Source: Selenomonas sp. oral taxon 126 (GTDB taxonomy: Bacteria; Bacillota; Negativicutes; Selenomonadales; Selenomonadaceae). From it: a DNA stretch of 64,000 bases. The stretch covers positions 829,234 to 893,233 of the forward strand of contig NZ_CP016201.1 of NCBI RefSeq assembly GCF_001683335.1. The letters run 5' to 3'. This document shows, piece by piece, positions 16,571-25,554 of the stretch. The position numbers and the translations under genes are program-made. The first letter of the stretch is position 1, and each line of letters starts with the position of its first letter. Under the pieces are notes generated by a model. It made no database searches. It saw only the letters and a program-made list of their open reading frames with translations, and was not told the DNA's origin.

Positions 16571-16945
16571 CTATTTGCCGGTCAATGCCTTGTTCACGAT
16601 GCCCATGCTTTCCAAACGATTCATTTCCACATCGTTGATCGTGACCGCGCCAAGTTCAAATGTCGTATCTGAGAGGATGATGAATTGAACGCAACACTCA
16701 GCCTCTTTGTTGTTCCAAGTGCAGTCACCCACAAACTCAACAACACGCTTCCCGTCCGTGGACTCAAATGACTTCCATTTAGTATTGCCAAAGAAGTTAT
16801 CGAAGGCTTTGCCGATCTTCACGTCCGGCGCCATCTGCAAGGTTCCGTCCTTCACAAGCGTGACGTATTTATCGTCTCCGCAGCCCGAGGTCACCAGCAG
16901 CGACATCAGAATCAACAAGAGTGCCAGAAATCTTCTCATCTGCAT
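16571..16945 (-). CDS. Small lipoprotein of unknown function
   Basis: A 124-residue protein with a lipoprotein signal (FLALLLILMSLLVTSGCG, lipobox TSGC). The mature part is short, with a conserved-looking WKSFESTDGKRVVEFVGDC segment; it resembles stress or transport accessory lipoproteins but I do not recognise a family. ATG at 16945 is chosen because AGGGAG lies 9 bp upstream; several closely spaced ATGs make the exact start uncertain. It stands alone. Confidence 0.7.
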   Translation of the reverse strand: MQMRRFLALLLILMSLLVTSGCGDDKYVTLVKDGTLQMAPDVKIGKAFDNFFGNTKWKSFESTDGKRVVEFVGDCTWNNKEAECCVQFIILSDTTFELGAVTINDVEMNRLESMGIVNKALTGK

Positions 16946-17137
16946 GTTCATCATCTCCCTATTTCTCATGTACAAGAGAATCTTCACCATACGCAAAGAC
17001 AACACTTCCTAAACAATTCCTCCGACAACATCAGCAAACCATCTCCGATAATTGTGAAAGATTATTGTTTATTAGAATTATATCATAGATATGTTAGTTT
17101 TCACAATATCTATCATAGAAAAATTTGACACGCCTTG

Positions 17138-17184
17138 CAAAAAAATATCCTTCAAAAAGAATGCTCTTCTTGAAGGATATTTTC
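17138..17184 (-). terminator. Terminator downstream of the DUF805 gene
   Basis: ATATCCTTCAA pairs with TTGAAGGATAT, and the minus-strand transcript then runs into seven T. Confidence 0.85.
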
Positions 17185-17218
17185 ATCTATGAGTCAGCAA
17201 AAATGTGAGCCCTAATGC

Positions 17219-17851
17219 CTATCCCCTGTACGCCAGCGGATCCTCGCCATACTGGTTGGGACCGTCATCCCCCTTCTTCACCCAGAGATAAAGACCGACG
17301 ACGAAGTTCACGAGCGGCACGAGGAGGAGCAGCGAGAACCAGCCGGATTTGCCCAGATCGTGCCAGCGGCGGATCATCAGCATGACGGACACGACGCACA
17401 GGGCGAGGACGACAACGAGCAGCACGAGGGACACGAGATTCAATGCCAGCGAGCTACTCTCTGCCATCACGCCCATCACATTGGACAAAACTGACGAGGT
17501 GATCCCCACCAGGAGTCCGCGCAGGATATACGGCTTGCGGTTGAGACGCCCATGGTAGGTGAGGAACATCTCACGGATCCCCTCCGATCGGGGCTGCGGC
17601 GCGCCCCCGCCCCCATAGGGCGGCTGATACGGCGGAGGAGACTGCGGTGCTCCACCATAGCCGGGCGACTGCTGCCCTCCGCCGTAGACGGGTGGCTGCT
17701 GCTGTGCGCCATAGGCGCCGCCCTGCTGCGGTGCAGGTGGCGCGGCAGGAGGGGCAGCGGGCTTTTCCAAGGTGACGGTCTTCGACCCGCAGTTCGGGCA
17801 GAACTTCTGTCCTGCATCGAGCTGGCTGCCGCAATTTCCACAGAATGACAT
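17219..17851 (-). CDS. Zinc-ribbon plus DUF805 membrane protein, paralogue 1
   Basis: A 210-residue protein in three parts. An N-terminal zinc ribbon (MSFCGNCGSQLDAGQKFCPN, two CxxC pairs) is followed by a low-complexity linker rich in Pro, Gln, Gly and Tyr (YGGGQQSPGYGG). The C-terminal DUF805 membrane domain has about four helices and the diagnostic IRRWHDLGKSGW motif. The function of DUF805 is unknown. It lies 84 bp after an upstream paralogue of the same architecture, a tandem duplication. Confidence 0.88.
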   Translation of the reverse strand: MSFCGNCGSQLDAGQKFCPNCGSKTVTLEKPAAPPAAPPAPQQGGAYGAQQQPPVYGGGQQSPGYGGAPQSPPPYQPPYGGGGAPQPRSEGIREMFLTYHGRLNRKPYILRGLLVGITSSVLSNVMGVMAESSSLALNLVSLVLLVVVLALCVVSVMLMIRRWHDLGKSGWFSLLLLVPLVNFVVGLYLWVKKGDDGPNQYGEDPLAYRG

Positions 17852-17935
17852 GATGATTCCTCCTTATAAAATAATCCGATATTCCAACGAAATCATAACA
17901 TATAAAACTCATTTTGTATAGAGAGAGGAATCCGG

Positions 17936-18619
17936 CTACCTCCTGTACGTGAGCGGATCCTCGCCGTATGCATTCGGTCCTGCGGTTCCCGGTGCCGCCC
18001 ACAGATAGATCTCGACGAAGAAGTTTACGACGGGGATCAGCGAGAGCAGTGTGAACCAGCCGGATTTGCCCAGGTCGTGCCAGCGGCGGATGGTCAGCAT
18101 AACGGAGGGAACGCACAGGGCGAGGACAGCGAGATAGAGCGCGAAGGCGACGAGAAGCGCCACCGACGAGCGACTATCTCCCAACACGTCCGCCACGACG
18201 TTCAGGATGAGCATGAGAAACCAGATGCCGACGCTGTACAGGATGTACGGCTTGCGGTTGAGGCGTCCCTGATAGGTGAGGAGCATCGCGCGGAGCTCCT
18301 CGGGCTGCGGCGCGCCCCCGCCCCCATAGGGCGGCTGATACGGATACGGCGGCTGCGGCCCTCCGCCATAGCCGGGCTGTTGCTGCCCTCCTCCAAAGCC
18401 GGGCTGCTGCTGTCCACCAATGCCGGGCGGCGGCGGGAACGAGGCAGGACTCTGCTGCGGGGCGTTCTGCCCTGCGCCATAGGCGCCGCCCTGCTGCGCG
18501 GCAGGTGGGGTGGCAGGAGAGGCAGCGGGCTTTTCCAGGGAGACGATCTTCGTCCCGCAGCCCGGACAGAAGCGCGCGCCGTCGGCGAGCTGTTTGCCGC
18601 AATTTCCACAGAATGACAT
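17936..18619 (-). CDS. Zinc-ribbon plus DUF805 membrane protein, paralogue 2
   Basis: A 227-residue sister of the preceding gene with the same order: zinc ribbon (CGNCGKQLADGARFCPGCG), Gly/Gln/Pro-rich linker (longer, with PGFGGGQQQPGYGGG), and a DUF805 domain (IRRWHDLGKSGWFTLL). The two keep near-identical ends (YGEDPLxYR) and ribosome-binding regions (AAGGAGGAATCATC) but differ in the linker. That points to recent duplication followed by repeat-length change. Confidence 0.88.
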   Translation of the reverse strand: MSFCGNCGKQLADGARFCPGCGTKIVSLEKPAASPATPPAAQQGGAYGAGQNAPQQSPASFPPPPGIGGQQQPGFGGGQQQPGYGGGPQPPYPYQPPYGGGGAPQPEELRAMLLTYQGRLNRKPYILYSVGIWFLMLILNVVADVLGDSRSSVALLVAFALYLAVLALCVPSVMLTIRRWHDLGKSGWFTLLSLIPVVNFFVEIYLWAAPGTAGPNAYGEDPLTYRR

Positions 18620-18710
18620 GATGATTCCTCCTTATGAAATAATCCTATTCCAGCAAAAATCATAACATAGAAATCCTATTTTGTATAGAAGTGCCGCTAA
18701 AATGACAAAA

Positions 18711-18750
18711 GAGGCTGTTGTACGAGGTCATTGACTCGTACAACAGCCCT
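18711..18750 (-). terminator. Terminator of the lipoprotein gene at 18761
   Basis: GGGCTGTTGTACGAGTCA and its complement form a hairpin; the minus-strand product runs into CTCTTTTG. It belongs to the same palindrome family as 16436-16485. Confidence 0.8.
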
Positions 18751-18760
18751 TTAGGAAGCA

Positions 18761-19402
18761 CTATCTCAATGTCACATCGAATTCCCCAATCAGCCAGCGA
18801 CCGTCGCTCTGGAGGAGGGTCGCCCTGCCTGAGAACGACTGCTGCGAGATACGCCCGTTGATCTTGTCCTTGGAGTCGAGCTGATAGCTGACGACCACTT
18901 GGGCGGGGGTCTCGGAGACGATCCGTATGTTGCTCACCTCATTGGAGACGGTCGTGGTGTAGCCCTGCGAGAACGATTCATACGTGCCCAGCTGGTTCTG
19001 CATCTCCCATGTCAGGGTGTTGTACGCCGCCGACGTCCTGCCGGCAGCCAGATTCTGATAGTAGCCCACCAGCGTATTGACTGCCTCCTGCGTGCTCCGG
19101 TTCTGCCCGGATGCCTCGCTGATGGCAGCTGTGCCCGCAGCTACTGCGCCACCTGCGACCATCGCTCCGCCGGCTCTGGCGAGACCCGAGCCTCTGCCCG
19201 CAGACGGTACAGCGCTGCCGGAGGATGCGCCCTGTTTGCTGCCCGTTGCAGCACCGGCGGCGGATCGGATTCCCTGCTCCACAACCTCCTGCGCCACCTC
19301 TTTCTTGGCGACGTTGAAGAGCTTGGCAGCGGCTTTGCAGCCGGTGAGGGAAAAGACGAGCATGACTGCCAGCAGACAGGCAGTCGGGCGTAACAAATTC
19401 AT
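18761..19402 (-). CDS. Lipoprotein with NTF2-like C-terminal domain
   Basis: A 213-residue exported lipoprotein (lipobox LTGC, Cys22). A Gly/Ala/Ser-rich middle (residues 45-95) links to a C-terminal region (STQEAVNTLVGYYQNLAAGR ... GRWLIGEFDVTLR) whose length and pattern fit an NTF2-like fold. Function unknown. It is followed by its own terminator and preceded by a gap holding a MITE. Confidence 0.72.
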   Translation of the reverse strand: MNLLRPTACLLAVMLVFSLTGCKAAAKLFNVAKKEVAQEVVEQGIRSAAGAATGSKQGASSGSAVPSAGRGSGLARAGGAMVAGGAVAAGTAAISEASGQNRSTQEAVNTLVGYYQNLAAGRTSAAYNTLTWEMQNQLGTYESFSQGYTTTVSNEVSNIRIVSETPAQVVVSYQLDSKDKINGRISQQSFSGRATLLQSDGRWLIGEFDVTLR

Positions 19403-19525
19403 CTTGTTTGCCTCCTATCTTGCAGATGATCCACAGGGGTAATTAATGTTATTAATATTCGCCGAAATATTATTGTTTCCTTCTTGGAAAGCACTAATAA
19501 TTTCATCATTGCTTCCCATTTTCTA

Positions 19526-19688
19526 GGGAATCGCTGATAAAATGAAGTCCGTCAGATTGGCACAGATTTTTTCGTCCGAACTAGGAGGCAAACCGGACGC
19601 ATAGCAGAAGCTATGTGGAGGATCGAGGGCGAAGTGCGGGCAAAAAAGATGCGCTAAGATGGCGGTGCTGAATTTATCAGTGCTTCCC
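19526..19688. mobile_element. MITE copy 2 (163 bp, TA target duplication)
   Basis: Starts GGGAATCGCTGATAAAATGA and ends TTATCAGTGCTTCCC, flanked by TA at 19524-19525 and 19689-19690. The interior matches copies 3, 4 and 6. It occupies most of the 291-bp gap before the NagZ gene. No coding capacity. Confidence 0.82.
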
Positions 19689-19693
19689 TAGGA

Positions 19694-20869
19694 TTAAGGT
19701 GTCAGACCATGCGTCAGCTTTGCCCTGATGATCCGGCGTACAGATTCATTAATCCGCTCCTCGCTGATCTGTCCGCTCTGCACAGCGTCGTATATGCCCA
19801 TATAGGCATCCTCGGCATGCGCGAGTTCGTGACAGACCAGCACGATGTCCGCGCCTGCCTCGACCGCCCTCTGTCCCGCTGCGCGGAATGTGAGATGATT
19901 TGCCACCGCGCCCATCTCGAGGTCGTCTGTGATGACAAGCCCCTCATAGCCCAGCTCGGAGCGGAGCAGATCCGTAACGATCGGACGGGAGAGACTCGCA
20001 GGATTCTCTCCGTCAAGCGCGGGATATTGGAGATGTCCGACCATGACCATATAGTCGAGATCCTTCCCCCTGCCCGTCTCCTCGATCATGCCTCGGAACG
20101 GCACGAGATCGGTTTTCTGCAGATCCTCTTCGCCCGCCTCGATGGAGGAGATCTCCTCGTGTGAGTCCACCATGCCCCTGCCTATGCCGGGAAAATGCTT
20201 GAGCGCATAGATCATCCCTGCGGAGCGATACCCGTTCCCTGCCGCTCGGACGCATGCAAGCACCTCATGCGGATCCGTACTGTAGGAGCGTCCATCCGGC
20301 GCGCCCACATCGGCAACGGGGGCAAAATTCACATTGATCCCGAGGGACATGAGATCCCCCGCCACGGAGGCGGCGAAGCGTTCGGCAGCGGCAGCCCCCT
20401 CCTGCCCTACCTCCTGTGCCGCAGGGGGCGCAGGGATGAAACTCTCGCCGCGCACCACTGCGCCGCCCTCCTCGTCAATGGCGATAAAGAGGGGCAGCTC
20501 CTCGTCCGCATGGGACTGGATGTCCGAGATGAGCCGCCTCGTCTGCTCCTCTGAGTCCAGATTCCTGTCAAATAGGATGATCCCGCCATAGTGGAACTGA
20601 TGCAGGACATAGCGGGCATCATCGTCCAGCGTTCTCCCCGGGATGCCGACCATCACCATCTGCCCGATCCGCTCCGTGACGGACATGGAGGACAGGATCT
20701 CCTCCACCTGCTCGTCTATGGTCAGCCCGCGCAGGTCGTGCTTTGCCGCCGCCACCTTTTCATGATCGGTCTTGTGCGCCCTGATGGCATAGAGAGACCC
20801 GCCGAGGATGGCGAGCAGGAAGAGCACTGCGCCCAATATGCCAACAGCGGCTTTGTATTTCTTTCTCAT
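19694..20869 (-). CDS. nagZ: Glycoside hydrolase family 3 beta-N-acetylhexosaminidase (NagZ-like)
   Basis: An extracytoplasmic, membrane-anchored GH3 enzyme of 391 residues with an N-terminal helix (AAVGILGAVLFLLAILGG). NagZ signatures are all present: FIAIDEEGG, GINVNFAPVADV, the KHFPGIGRGMVDSH loop with the Asp-Ser-His dyad, and ITDDLEMGAV with the nucleophile Asp. It removes terminal GlcNAc from peptidoglycan fragments. GGAGGGG precedes the ATG at 20869; an ATG at 20902 has no site. It lies between two MITEs. Confidence 0.9.
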   Translation of the reverse strand: MRKKYKAAVGILGAVLFLLAILGGSLYAIRAHKTDHEKVAAAKHDLRGLTIDEQVEEILSSMSVTERIGQMVMVGIPGRTLDDDARYVLHQFHYGGIILFDRNLDSEEQTRRLISDIQSHADEELPLFIAIDEEGGAVVRGESFIPAPPAAQEVGQEGAAAAERFAASVAGDLMSLGINVNFAPVADVGAPDGRSYSTDPHEVLACVRAAGNGYRSAGMIYALKHFPGIGRGMVDSHEEISSIEAGEEDLQKTDLVPFRGMIEETGRGKDLDYMVMVGHLQYPALDGENPASLSRPIVTDLLRSELGYEGLVITDDLEMGAVANHLTFRAAGQRAVEAGADIVLVCHELAHAEDAYMGIYDAVQSGQISEERINESVRRIIRAKLTHGLTP

Positions 20870-20986
20870 AAAACCCCTCCGAGATGTATCTGTCAAAAAC
20901 ATGAAAAAAAGCTACACTTTTATTATAACACAGCCGCGCAAAAGGAGATACCCCGATTCGCCCAAGAATGCGGCGGCTTATTTTTA

Positions 20987-21148
20987 GGAATCGCTGATAA
21001 AATGAAGTCCGTCAGATTGGCGTAGATTTTTTCGTCCGAACTAGGAGGCAAACCGGACGCATAGCAAGGGCTATGTGGAGGATTTGCCGACAAAGTGCGG
21101 GCAAAAAAGATGCGTCAAGATGGCGGTGCTGAATTTATCAGTGCTTCC
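20987..21148. mobile_element. MITE copy 3 (162 bp)
   Basis: Starts GGAATCGCTGATAAAATGAA after TA and ends TTATCAGTGCTTCC. The interior is over 90 percent like copy 2 by eye, including AACTAGGAGGCAAACCGGAC. It fills the 370-bp gap between nagZ and the TNT-domain gene, leaving about 90 bp for that gene's promoter. Confidence 0.8.
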
Positions 21149-21239
21149 TTACATCATGCAGTCTTATCTTGCCTTTTTTCGTATTCTACTATATGATGAA
21201 GGTATTAAATTGTACGAATTTCCAGAAAGGAGCATTTTC

Positions 21240-21914
21240 ATGAAACTCATCGACCGCCTCCTCCCCATGACAGCGCGTGACGCAGGAGGGCAGATGCGCC
21301 GCAATATCCTGCACGCTGTCAGCGCCGCACTCTTCGCCCTCACCGTACTTATCTCGCCGCAGATCGGCACGGATGCCGCGCCCGCCCTCGGGCAGACCGC
21401 TGCCGCCGCAGACATGCGTGCGCAGGAGCAGCCCCCCTACTGGAAGATGTACTACAACTTTGCCCCGCCGACCGATGAATTCATCGCGGAGCTTGCCGCC
21501 GAACAGGGCATGACGTACACCCTCGGCAAGGGGGGCGAGGCGCGCTTCTATGCCGATGACGGTCGCCCCATCTACCCGACCAACGACGGCGCGGTTGGTG
21601 TGATTGTGACGGTTACGCTCCCCTCGGGCGATGTGCTGACGCGCTACGGGAAGCCGACGGGTCGCTATGTCTCGCCCGACGGTATGACGTTCGAGCAGCG
21701 GGCACTGCCGAGCACGACGAGTGAGGGCGATTTTCACGTCTACTGTGTTGAGCGTCCCATCGACGGTGTGGAGAAGGGCAGGATCGCCCCGTGGTTCGGT
21801 CGCCTGGGCGGCGGCATCCAGTACAAGCTCCCCGACCGCATCGTCACACTCATGGAGGCACAGCCGCCGTTTTTGAGCGAGATGGACGAGACGGAGGAAC
21901 AGGAGGCGGCGTAA
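21240..21914 (+). CDS. Secreted TNT-domain protein (NAD+ glycohydrolase-like toxin)
   Basis: A 224-residue protein with a long signal sequence (residues about 20-48) and a C-terminal TNT domain (about 128-208). Matching landmarks are LTRYGKPTGRYVSPDG, FEQRALPSTT, FHVYCVERP and IAPWFGRLGGGIQYKLP. In CpnT of Mycobacterium tuberculosis the corresponding Arg, His and Gln residues act in NAD+ binding and hydrolysis; here they would be Arg135, Arg154, His167 and Gln194. AAAGGAG precedes the ATG. No adjacent immunity-like gene is seen. A secreted NADase aimed at competitors or host cells is an inference. Confidence 0.82.
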   Translation: MKLIDRLLPMTARDAGGQMRRNILHAVSAALFALTVLISPQIGTDAAPALGQTAAAADMRAQEQPPYWKMYYNFAPPTDEFIAELAAEQGMTYTLGKGGEARFYADDGRPIYPTNDGAVGVIVTVTLPSGDVLTRYGKPTGRYVSPDGMTFEQRALPSTTSEGDFHVYCVERPIDGVEKGRIAPWFGRLGGGIQYKLPDRIVTLMEAQPPFLSEMDETEEQEAA

Positions 21915-21974
21915 CCCCTGCACAGGATCATCGTTTGCTCTCTGCAAATCCGGTACACCGCCCTGCACGCAAAC

Positions 21975-22012
21975 GCCCCGCCGCATTCGATACGAACCGA
22001 GTGCAGCGGGGC
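21975..22012. terminator. Convergent terminator between the TNT gene and the MFS gene
   Basis: GCCCCGCCGCATTCG and CGAGTGCAGCGGGGC form a long hairpin followed by ATTTT on the plus strand. It serves the gene ending at 21914 and possibly the convergent gene ending at 22039. Confidence 0.75.
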
Positions 22013-22038
22013 ATTTTACAATATATGGATGAGAGAGG

Positions 22039-23367
22039 TTATTCGCGTACTTTCTTCTTTCCCATGGTCATAAAGAGGAAGAAGATGGCGAGGACGCAGG
22101 AGGCGAGGAGGCTGATGAAGCCGCCGCTCCAGCCGAAGTGGTCAACGACGAAGCCCATGTAGACGCCGGCGAAGGCGGAGCCAACGATGTAGCCCATGAG
22201 TCCCGTGAGTCCTGTCGCACCGCCCGTTGCGACGCGCGGCACCATGTCCGCCGCCTGCAGACCGATCATCATGACGGGCCCGTAGATGAGGAAGCCGATC
22301 GCGATGAGAGCGAGGTTGTCGATGAGGATGTTGCCGGGCGGGTTGAACCAGTAGACAAGGATGGCGATGATGACGAGCGCCATGAAGATCATCGTCGCGG
22401 GCGCGCGCCGTCCACGGAACACGCGGTCGCTCAGATAGCCGCTGACGAGCATGCCCGGGATGCCCGCCCACTCATAGAGGAAGTACGCCCAGCGCGAGCT
22501 CTCCTTGGAGAATCCCTTGATCGCCGCGAGGTAGGTCGGCGCCCAGTCGACAACACCGTAGCGGATAAAATAGACGAAGATGTTCGCAATGGCGAGGTAC
22601 CAGAGGAACTTGTTCTTGAGGACGTACTTCATGAGTACTTCCTTTGCGGTCATCTGGTTCTCGGAGATGACGCCGTGCTCCTGCGGGTAGTCGTTCTTGT
22701 ACTCCTCGATCGGCGGCAGCCCGCAGGACTGGGGTGTGTCGCGCATGAGGAAGAATGTGAGGATGGCAAGCGCGATGGAGATCATCGCGGGGAAGAAGAA
22801 GATACTGTTCCACGTGCCGAATATCGCAATACCAAGCGTCGCCAGCGGCGCGATGAGACCGCCGCCGAGGTTGTGCGAGACATTCCACCACGACCACCAC
22901 GCGCCGCGCTCGGTCTGGGAGAACCACGTCACCATGGACTTTGCATAGGGCGGGTAGCCCATCCCCTGAAACCAACCGTTCATAAAGCTGAGGGCGCACA
23001 TGAGCGGGATGCTCGTCATGACGCCGGGCACGACGCCGAACGCAAGCGTGACGAACGCGCTCAGGAGGAGTCCCGCCGTGGCGAAATACTTCGGATTCGA
23101 ACGGTCCGAGATGTTACCCATGACGAACTTGCTGACGCCGTACGCGACAGAGAGCATGGTGAGGACGATGCCGAGATCCGCCTTGGAGTAGCCGTAGTCC
23201 TGTATCATGTACGGGATGGCGAGGCTGAAGTTCTTGCGGATCAGGTAGAATGTGGCGTACCCGATGAAGGTGCCGAGGAATACCTGCCGCCGGATCGCCT
23301 TGTACCGCTCGTCCACCATATGATCGGGCAGACGCTCGATATGGGGCGCCGGTGAGAAAATTGACAT
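22039..23367 (-). CDS. MFS transporter, organophosphate:phosphate antiporter family (GlpT/UhpT/PgtP type)
   Basis: A 442-residue, 12-helix inner-membrane protein. OPA-family landmarks include FLGTFIGYATFYLIRKNFSLA, LGIVLTMLSVAYGVSKFVMG, FQGMGYPPYAKSMVTWFSQTER and WWNVSHNLGGGL. Likely substrates are glycerol-3-phosphate, hexose phosphates or phosphoglycerates, exchanged for phosphate. AAAGGAG precedes the ATG at 23367. The neighbouring two-component system and periplasmic binding protein (23544-26453) form the same gene set as the pgt phosphoglycerate regulon, so phosphoglycerate or a related compound is a reasonable guess. Confidence 0.85.
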   Translation of the reverse strand: MSIFSPAPHIERLPDHMVDERYKAIRRQVFLGTFIGYATFYLIRKNFSLAIPYMIQDYGYSKADLGIVLTMLSVAYGVSKFVMGNISDRSNPKYFATAGLLLSAFVTLAFGVVPGVMTSIPLMCALSFMNGWFQGMGYPPYAKSMVTWFSQTERGAWWSWWNVSHNLGGGLIAPLATLGIAIFGTWNSIFFFPAMISIALAILTFFLMRDTPQSCGLPPIEEYKNDYPQEHGVISENQMTAKEVLMKYVLKNKFLWYLAIANIFVYFIRYGVVDWAPTYLAAIKGFSKESSRWAYFLYEWAGIPGMLVSGYLSDRVFRGRRAPATMIFMALVIIAILVYWFNPPGNILIDNLALIAIGFLIYGPVMMIGLQAADMVPRVATGGATGLTGLMGYIVGSAFAGVYMGFVVDHFGWSGGFISLLASCVLAIFFLFMTMGKKKVRE

Positions 23368-23491
23368 ATGAATCCATCTCCTTTGCAAAATTTTTTCTAC
23401 GCAAAGTATAGCGAATTCAAAATCGTCAGACCATCGGCAAAGTTCCGTTTTTTCCTCGGATTCTCCCCCATTTTCTCCTCGGAAAAACTCC

Positions 23492-23522
23492 GCCCCGCAT
23501 CAGAAAAAATCCGATGCGGGGC
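23492..23522 (-). terminator. Terminator of the sensor/regulator operon
   Basis: GCCCCGCATC pairs with GATGCGGGGC; the minus-strand transcript then has TTTTT. It separates the regulator operon from the MFS gene, which therefore needs its own promoter. Confidence 0.85.
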
Positions 23523-23543
23523 GTTCTCATGGAAAACAGCACG

Positions 23544-24173
23544 CTACTGCAAAAGTCCGTGCCGCAGGGCGAGAGAGACCAGCTCGCTGCGTCGCGAGCA
23601 ATGCAGCTTCGCGTAGATGTGTGTCTTATGTGTATCTATTGTCTTGACACTCAGGTGGAGCTGCTCTGCAATCTCGGTGATGGTGCAGCCGCGGATCAGC
23701 TCGTCAAAGATCTCCCGCTCGCGTGCGGTGAGGCAGGAGCGCGGATCCTCCTGCGGGTCGCGGAACATGACGGAGAGGAGGGACTGCTGCGCGTTCGGAC
23801 TGAGGTAGCGGCGCCCCTCGGCGATCGCGCGCAGGGCGTCGAACAGCTCACTGTCCGCCGAGGTCTTGGGCAGGTAGCCCATCGCGCCGTACTGCATCGC
23901 CTTGTAGATGTACTCCTCGTCCTCGTGCATACTCAGCACAAGGATCTTCACGGCGGGGAAGCGCGCCCGTATCTCGCGGATGCAGGCGAGACCTCCCATC
24001 CCCGGCATGGAGATGTCCATGATCACGAGGTCGATCGGCTGCGCATCAAGGAGACGCAGCGCCTCCTCGCCGCTCTCCGCCTCTGCCGCCACGGTATAGG
24101 CGGGTGTGTTCTTCAGCAGCAGTTTCATCCCCGCGCGGATCAACAGGTGATCATCCACGATCATCAGGTTCAT
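23544..24173 (-). CDS. NarL/FixJ-family response regulator
   Basis: A 209-residue regulator. The receiver domain has the acidic pair in IVDDH, phosphoacceptor Asp53 in VIMDISMPG, and Lys in LPKTS. The LuxR-type helix-turn-helix at the C terminus reads LTAREREIFDELIRGCTITE and LHLSVKTIDTHKTHIYAKL. The start MNLMIVDD overlaps the end of the kinase gene by 23 bases, so both are co-translated. It probably activates the MFS gene next door. Confidence 0.92.
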   Translation of the reverse strand: MNLMIVDDHLLIRAGMKLLLKNTPAYTVAAEAESGEEALRLLDAQPIDLVIMDISMPGMGGLACIREIRARFPAVKILVLSMHEDEEYIYKAMQYGAMGYLPKTSADSELFDALRAIAEGRRYLSPNAQQSLLSVMFRDPQEDPRSCLTAREREIFDELIRGCTITEIAEQLHLSVKTIDTHKTHIYAKLHCSRRSELVSLALRHGLLQ

Positions 24174-25554
24174 CCTGCATACTCCCCTTTCCCCCGAACT
24201 CGATCTCATATACCGTTGTCCACGTCGGCGGCTCCGCCGTGAGGTGCATCCGTCCCGCGAGCAGGCGCACGCGCTCCTCGATGCCATACAGCCCCAGATG
24301 GTTCTCCCGCCGCGCCGCACGCATCCGCTCAGCGGTGATACCGATGCCGTTGTCCTTGACACACAGCATGATCCGCCCGTCCACCCGCAGCGTGATCTGT
24401 GCGCGCGTGGCATGGGAGTGGCGCACGATGTTCGTCAGGCACTCCTGCACGATCCGATAGACGGCGAGGCTCTCCACGTCACTCGGCTCTGCGGTGATCA
24501 CACAGGAGAGCCCGATATCCACTGCGTACCCGCGCCGATAGTCCGCGACGAGCTTTTCGAGCGCAGCCCCGATCCCCAGCTCGTCGAGCGCGGGCGGACG
24601 CAGCTCCACCGCGAGGTTGCGCAGGCGCGCCAGCGTGTCCGCCGTCTCGTCTCGGATCGCGAGCAGCGCCCGCTGCATATCTGCATCCTGCGTCTCGTTC
24701 GCGAGCGCGCGCAGGGAGAACAGCAGTGCTGTCAGCGTCTGCCCGCTCTCATCGTGCAGCTCCATCGCGATCCGCTTGCGCTCTGCCTCCTGCGCCGTGA
24801 TGATATGCCGCAGGAGACGGTTGCGCTCCTGCGCCCCTTCCCGCAAGTGCCGCTCCATGTCGTTCATCGCATTGGCGAGGCGGCCGATCTCATCCGTCGC
24901 GGGGAACGTGATCGCACGTCCGGAGAAATGCCCCTTTGAGATGTGCTCCGCACGCTCCATCAGATGATGGAGCGGACGCGTCAGGATCTCGGACAGGCGA
25001 AAGATCAGCGCCGTCGCAAGCACGAGGATGAGCAGCGTCATCGCAAGCATCTTCAGGAGGTTTGCAACGAGGAGATCGTGCAGGGCATCCTCGCTCACGC
25101 CCACACGCACGCTGCCGAGCGCCCCGTCCTCGATCGGCCAGCGGATGTCCTGGATCGGCCCGAGGCTCGTGTCCACGCGCATGACATCCGGCTCCGCACC
25201 CGCATCGCCGTGCAGCTCACGCAGATGCAGCGGCATCCCCTTGGCGAAGGTATGCGCCATCACGCGCCCCTCCTCATCCAGCAGAAAGATATACACGACA
25301 AAGTCATTGTTACGCTTCGTCGTATGGATCAGCTCCTCAAGCGCGAACAGGTTGCCCGTCTGCAGTGCCTCGCTGCTCAGTTCTGCCACCTCCGCCGCCA
25401 CGCCCTGTCCGCGCCGCTCAAGCGACGCACGCATGAGATCCGACAGCGTGACGAGCAGCAGCGCCCCCGCGAGCACGGCAAAGAGCAGCACGATCCCCAG
25501 CATGATCACCGTCAACTTGCCCGCGATACGGAGCCGCGCAAACGCCTGCATCAC
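24151..25554 (-). CDS. Sensor histidine kinase (HAMP, HisKA_3)
   Basis: A 467-residue membrane kinase: first helix about residues 12-37, a periplasmic sensor of about 125 residues, a second helix (LLILVLATALIF), HAMP (about 185-240), and a HisKA_3 dimerisation domain with phosphoacceptor His267 in MELHDESGQT. The ATPase domain follows (QECLTNIVRHSHA N-box, VKDNGIG G1). Its ATG overlaps the stop of the binding-protein gene by 4 bases. It likely senses the periplasmic binding protein encoded just upstream. Confidence 0.92.
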   Translation of the reverse strand: MMQAFARLRIAGKLTVIMLGIVLLFAVLAGALLLVTLSDLMRASLERRGQGVAAEVAELSSEALQTGNLFALEELIHTTKRNNDFVVYIFLLDEEGRVMAHTFAKGMPLHLRELHGDAGAEPDVMRVDTSLGPIQDIRWPIEDGALGSVRVGVSEDALHDLLVANLLKMLAMTLLILVLATALIFRLSEILTRPLHHLMERAEHISKGHFSGRAITFPATDEIGRLANAMNDMERHLREGAQERNRLLRHIITAQEAERKRIAMELHDESGQTLTALLFSLRALANETQDADMQRALLAIRDETADTLARLRNLAVELRPPALDELGIGAALEKLVADYRRGYAVDIGLSCVITAEPSDVESLAVYRIVQECLTNIVRHSHATRAQITLRVDGRIMLCVKDNGIGITAERMRAARRENHLGLYGIEERVRLLAGRMHLTAEPPTWTTVYEIEFGGKGSMQDEPDDRG

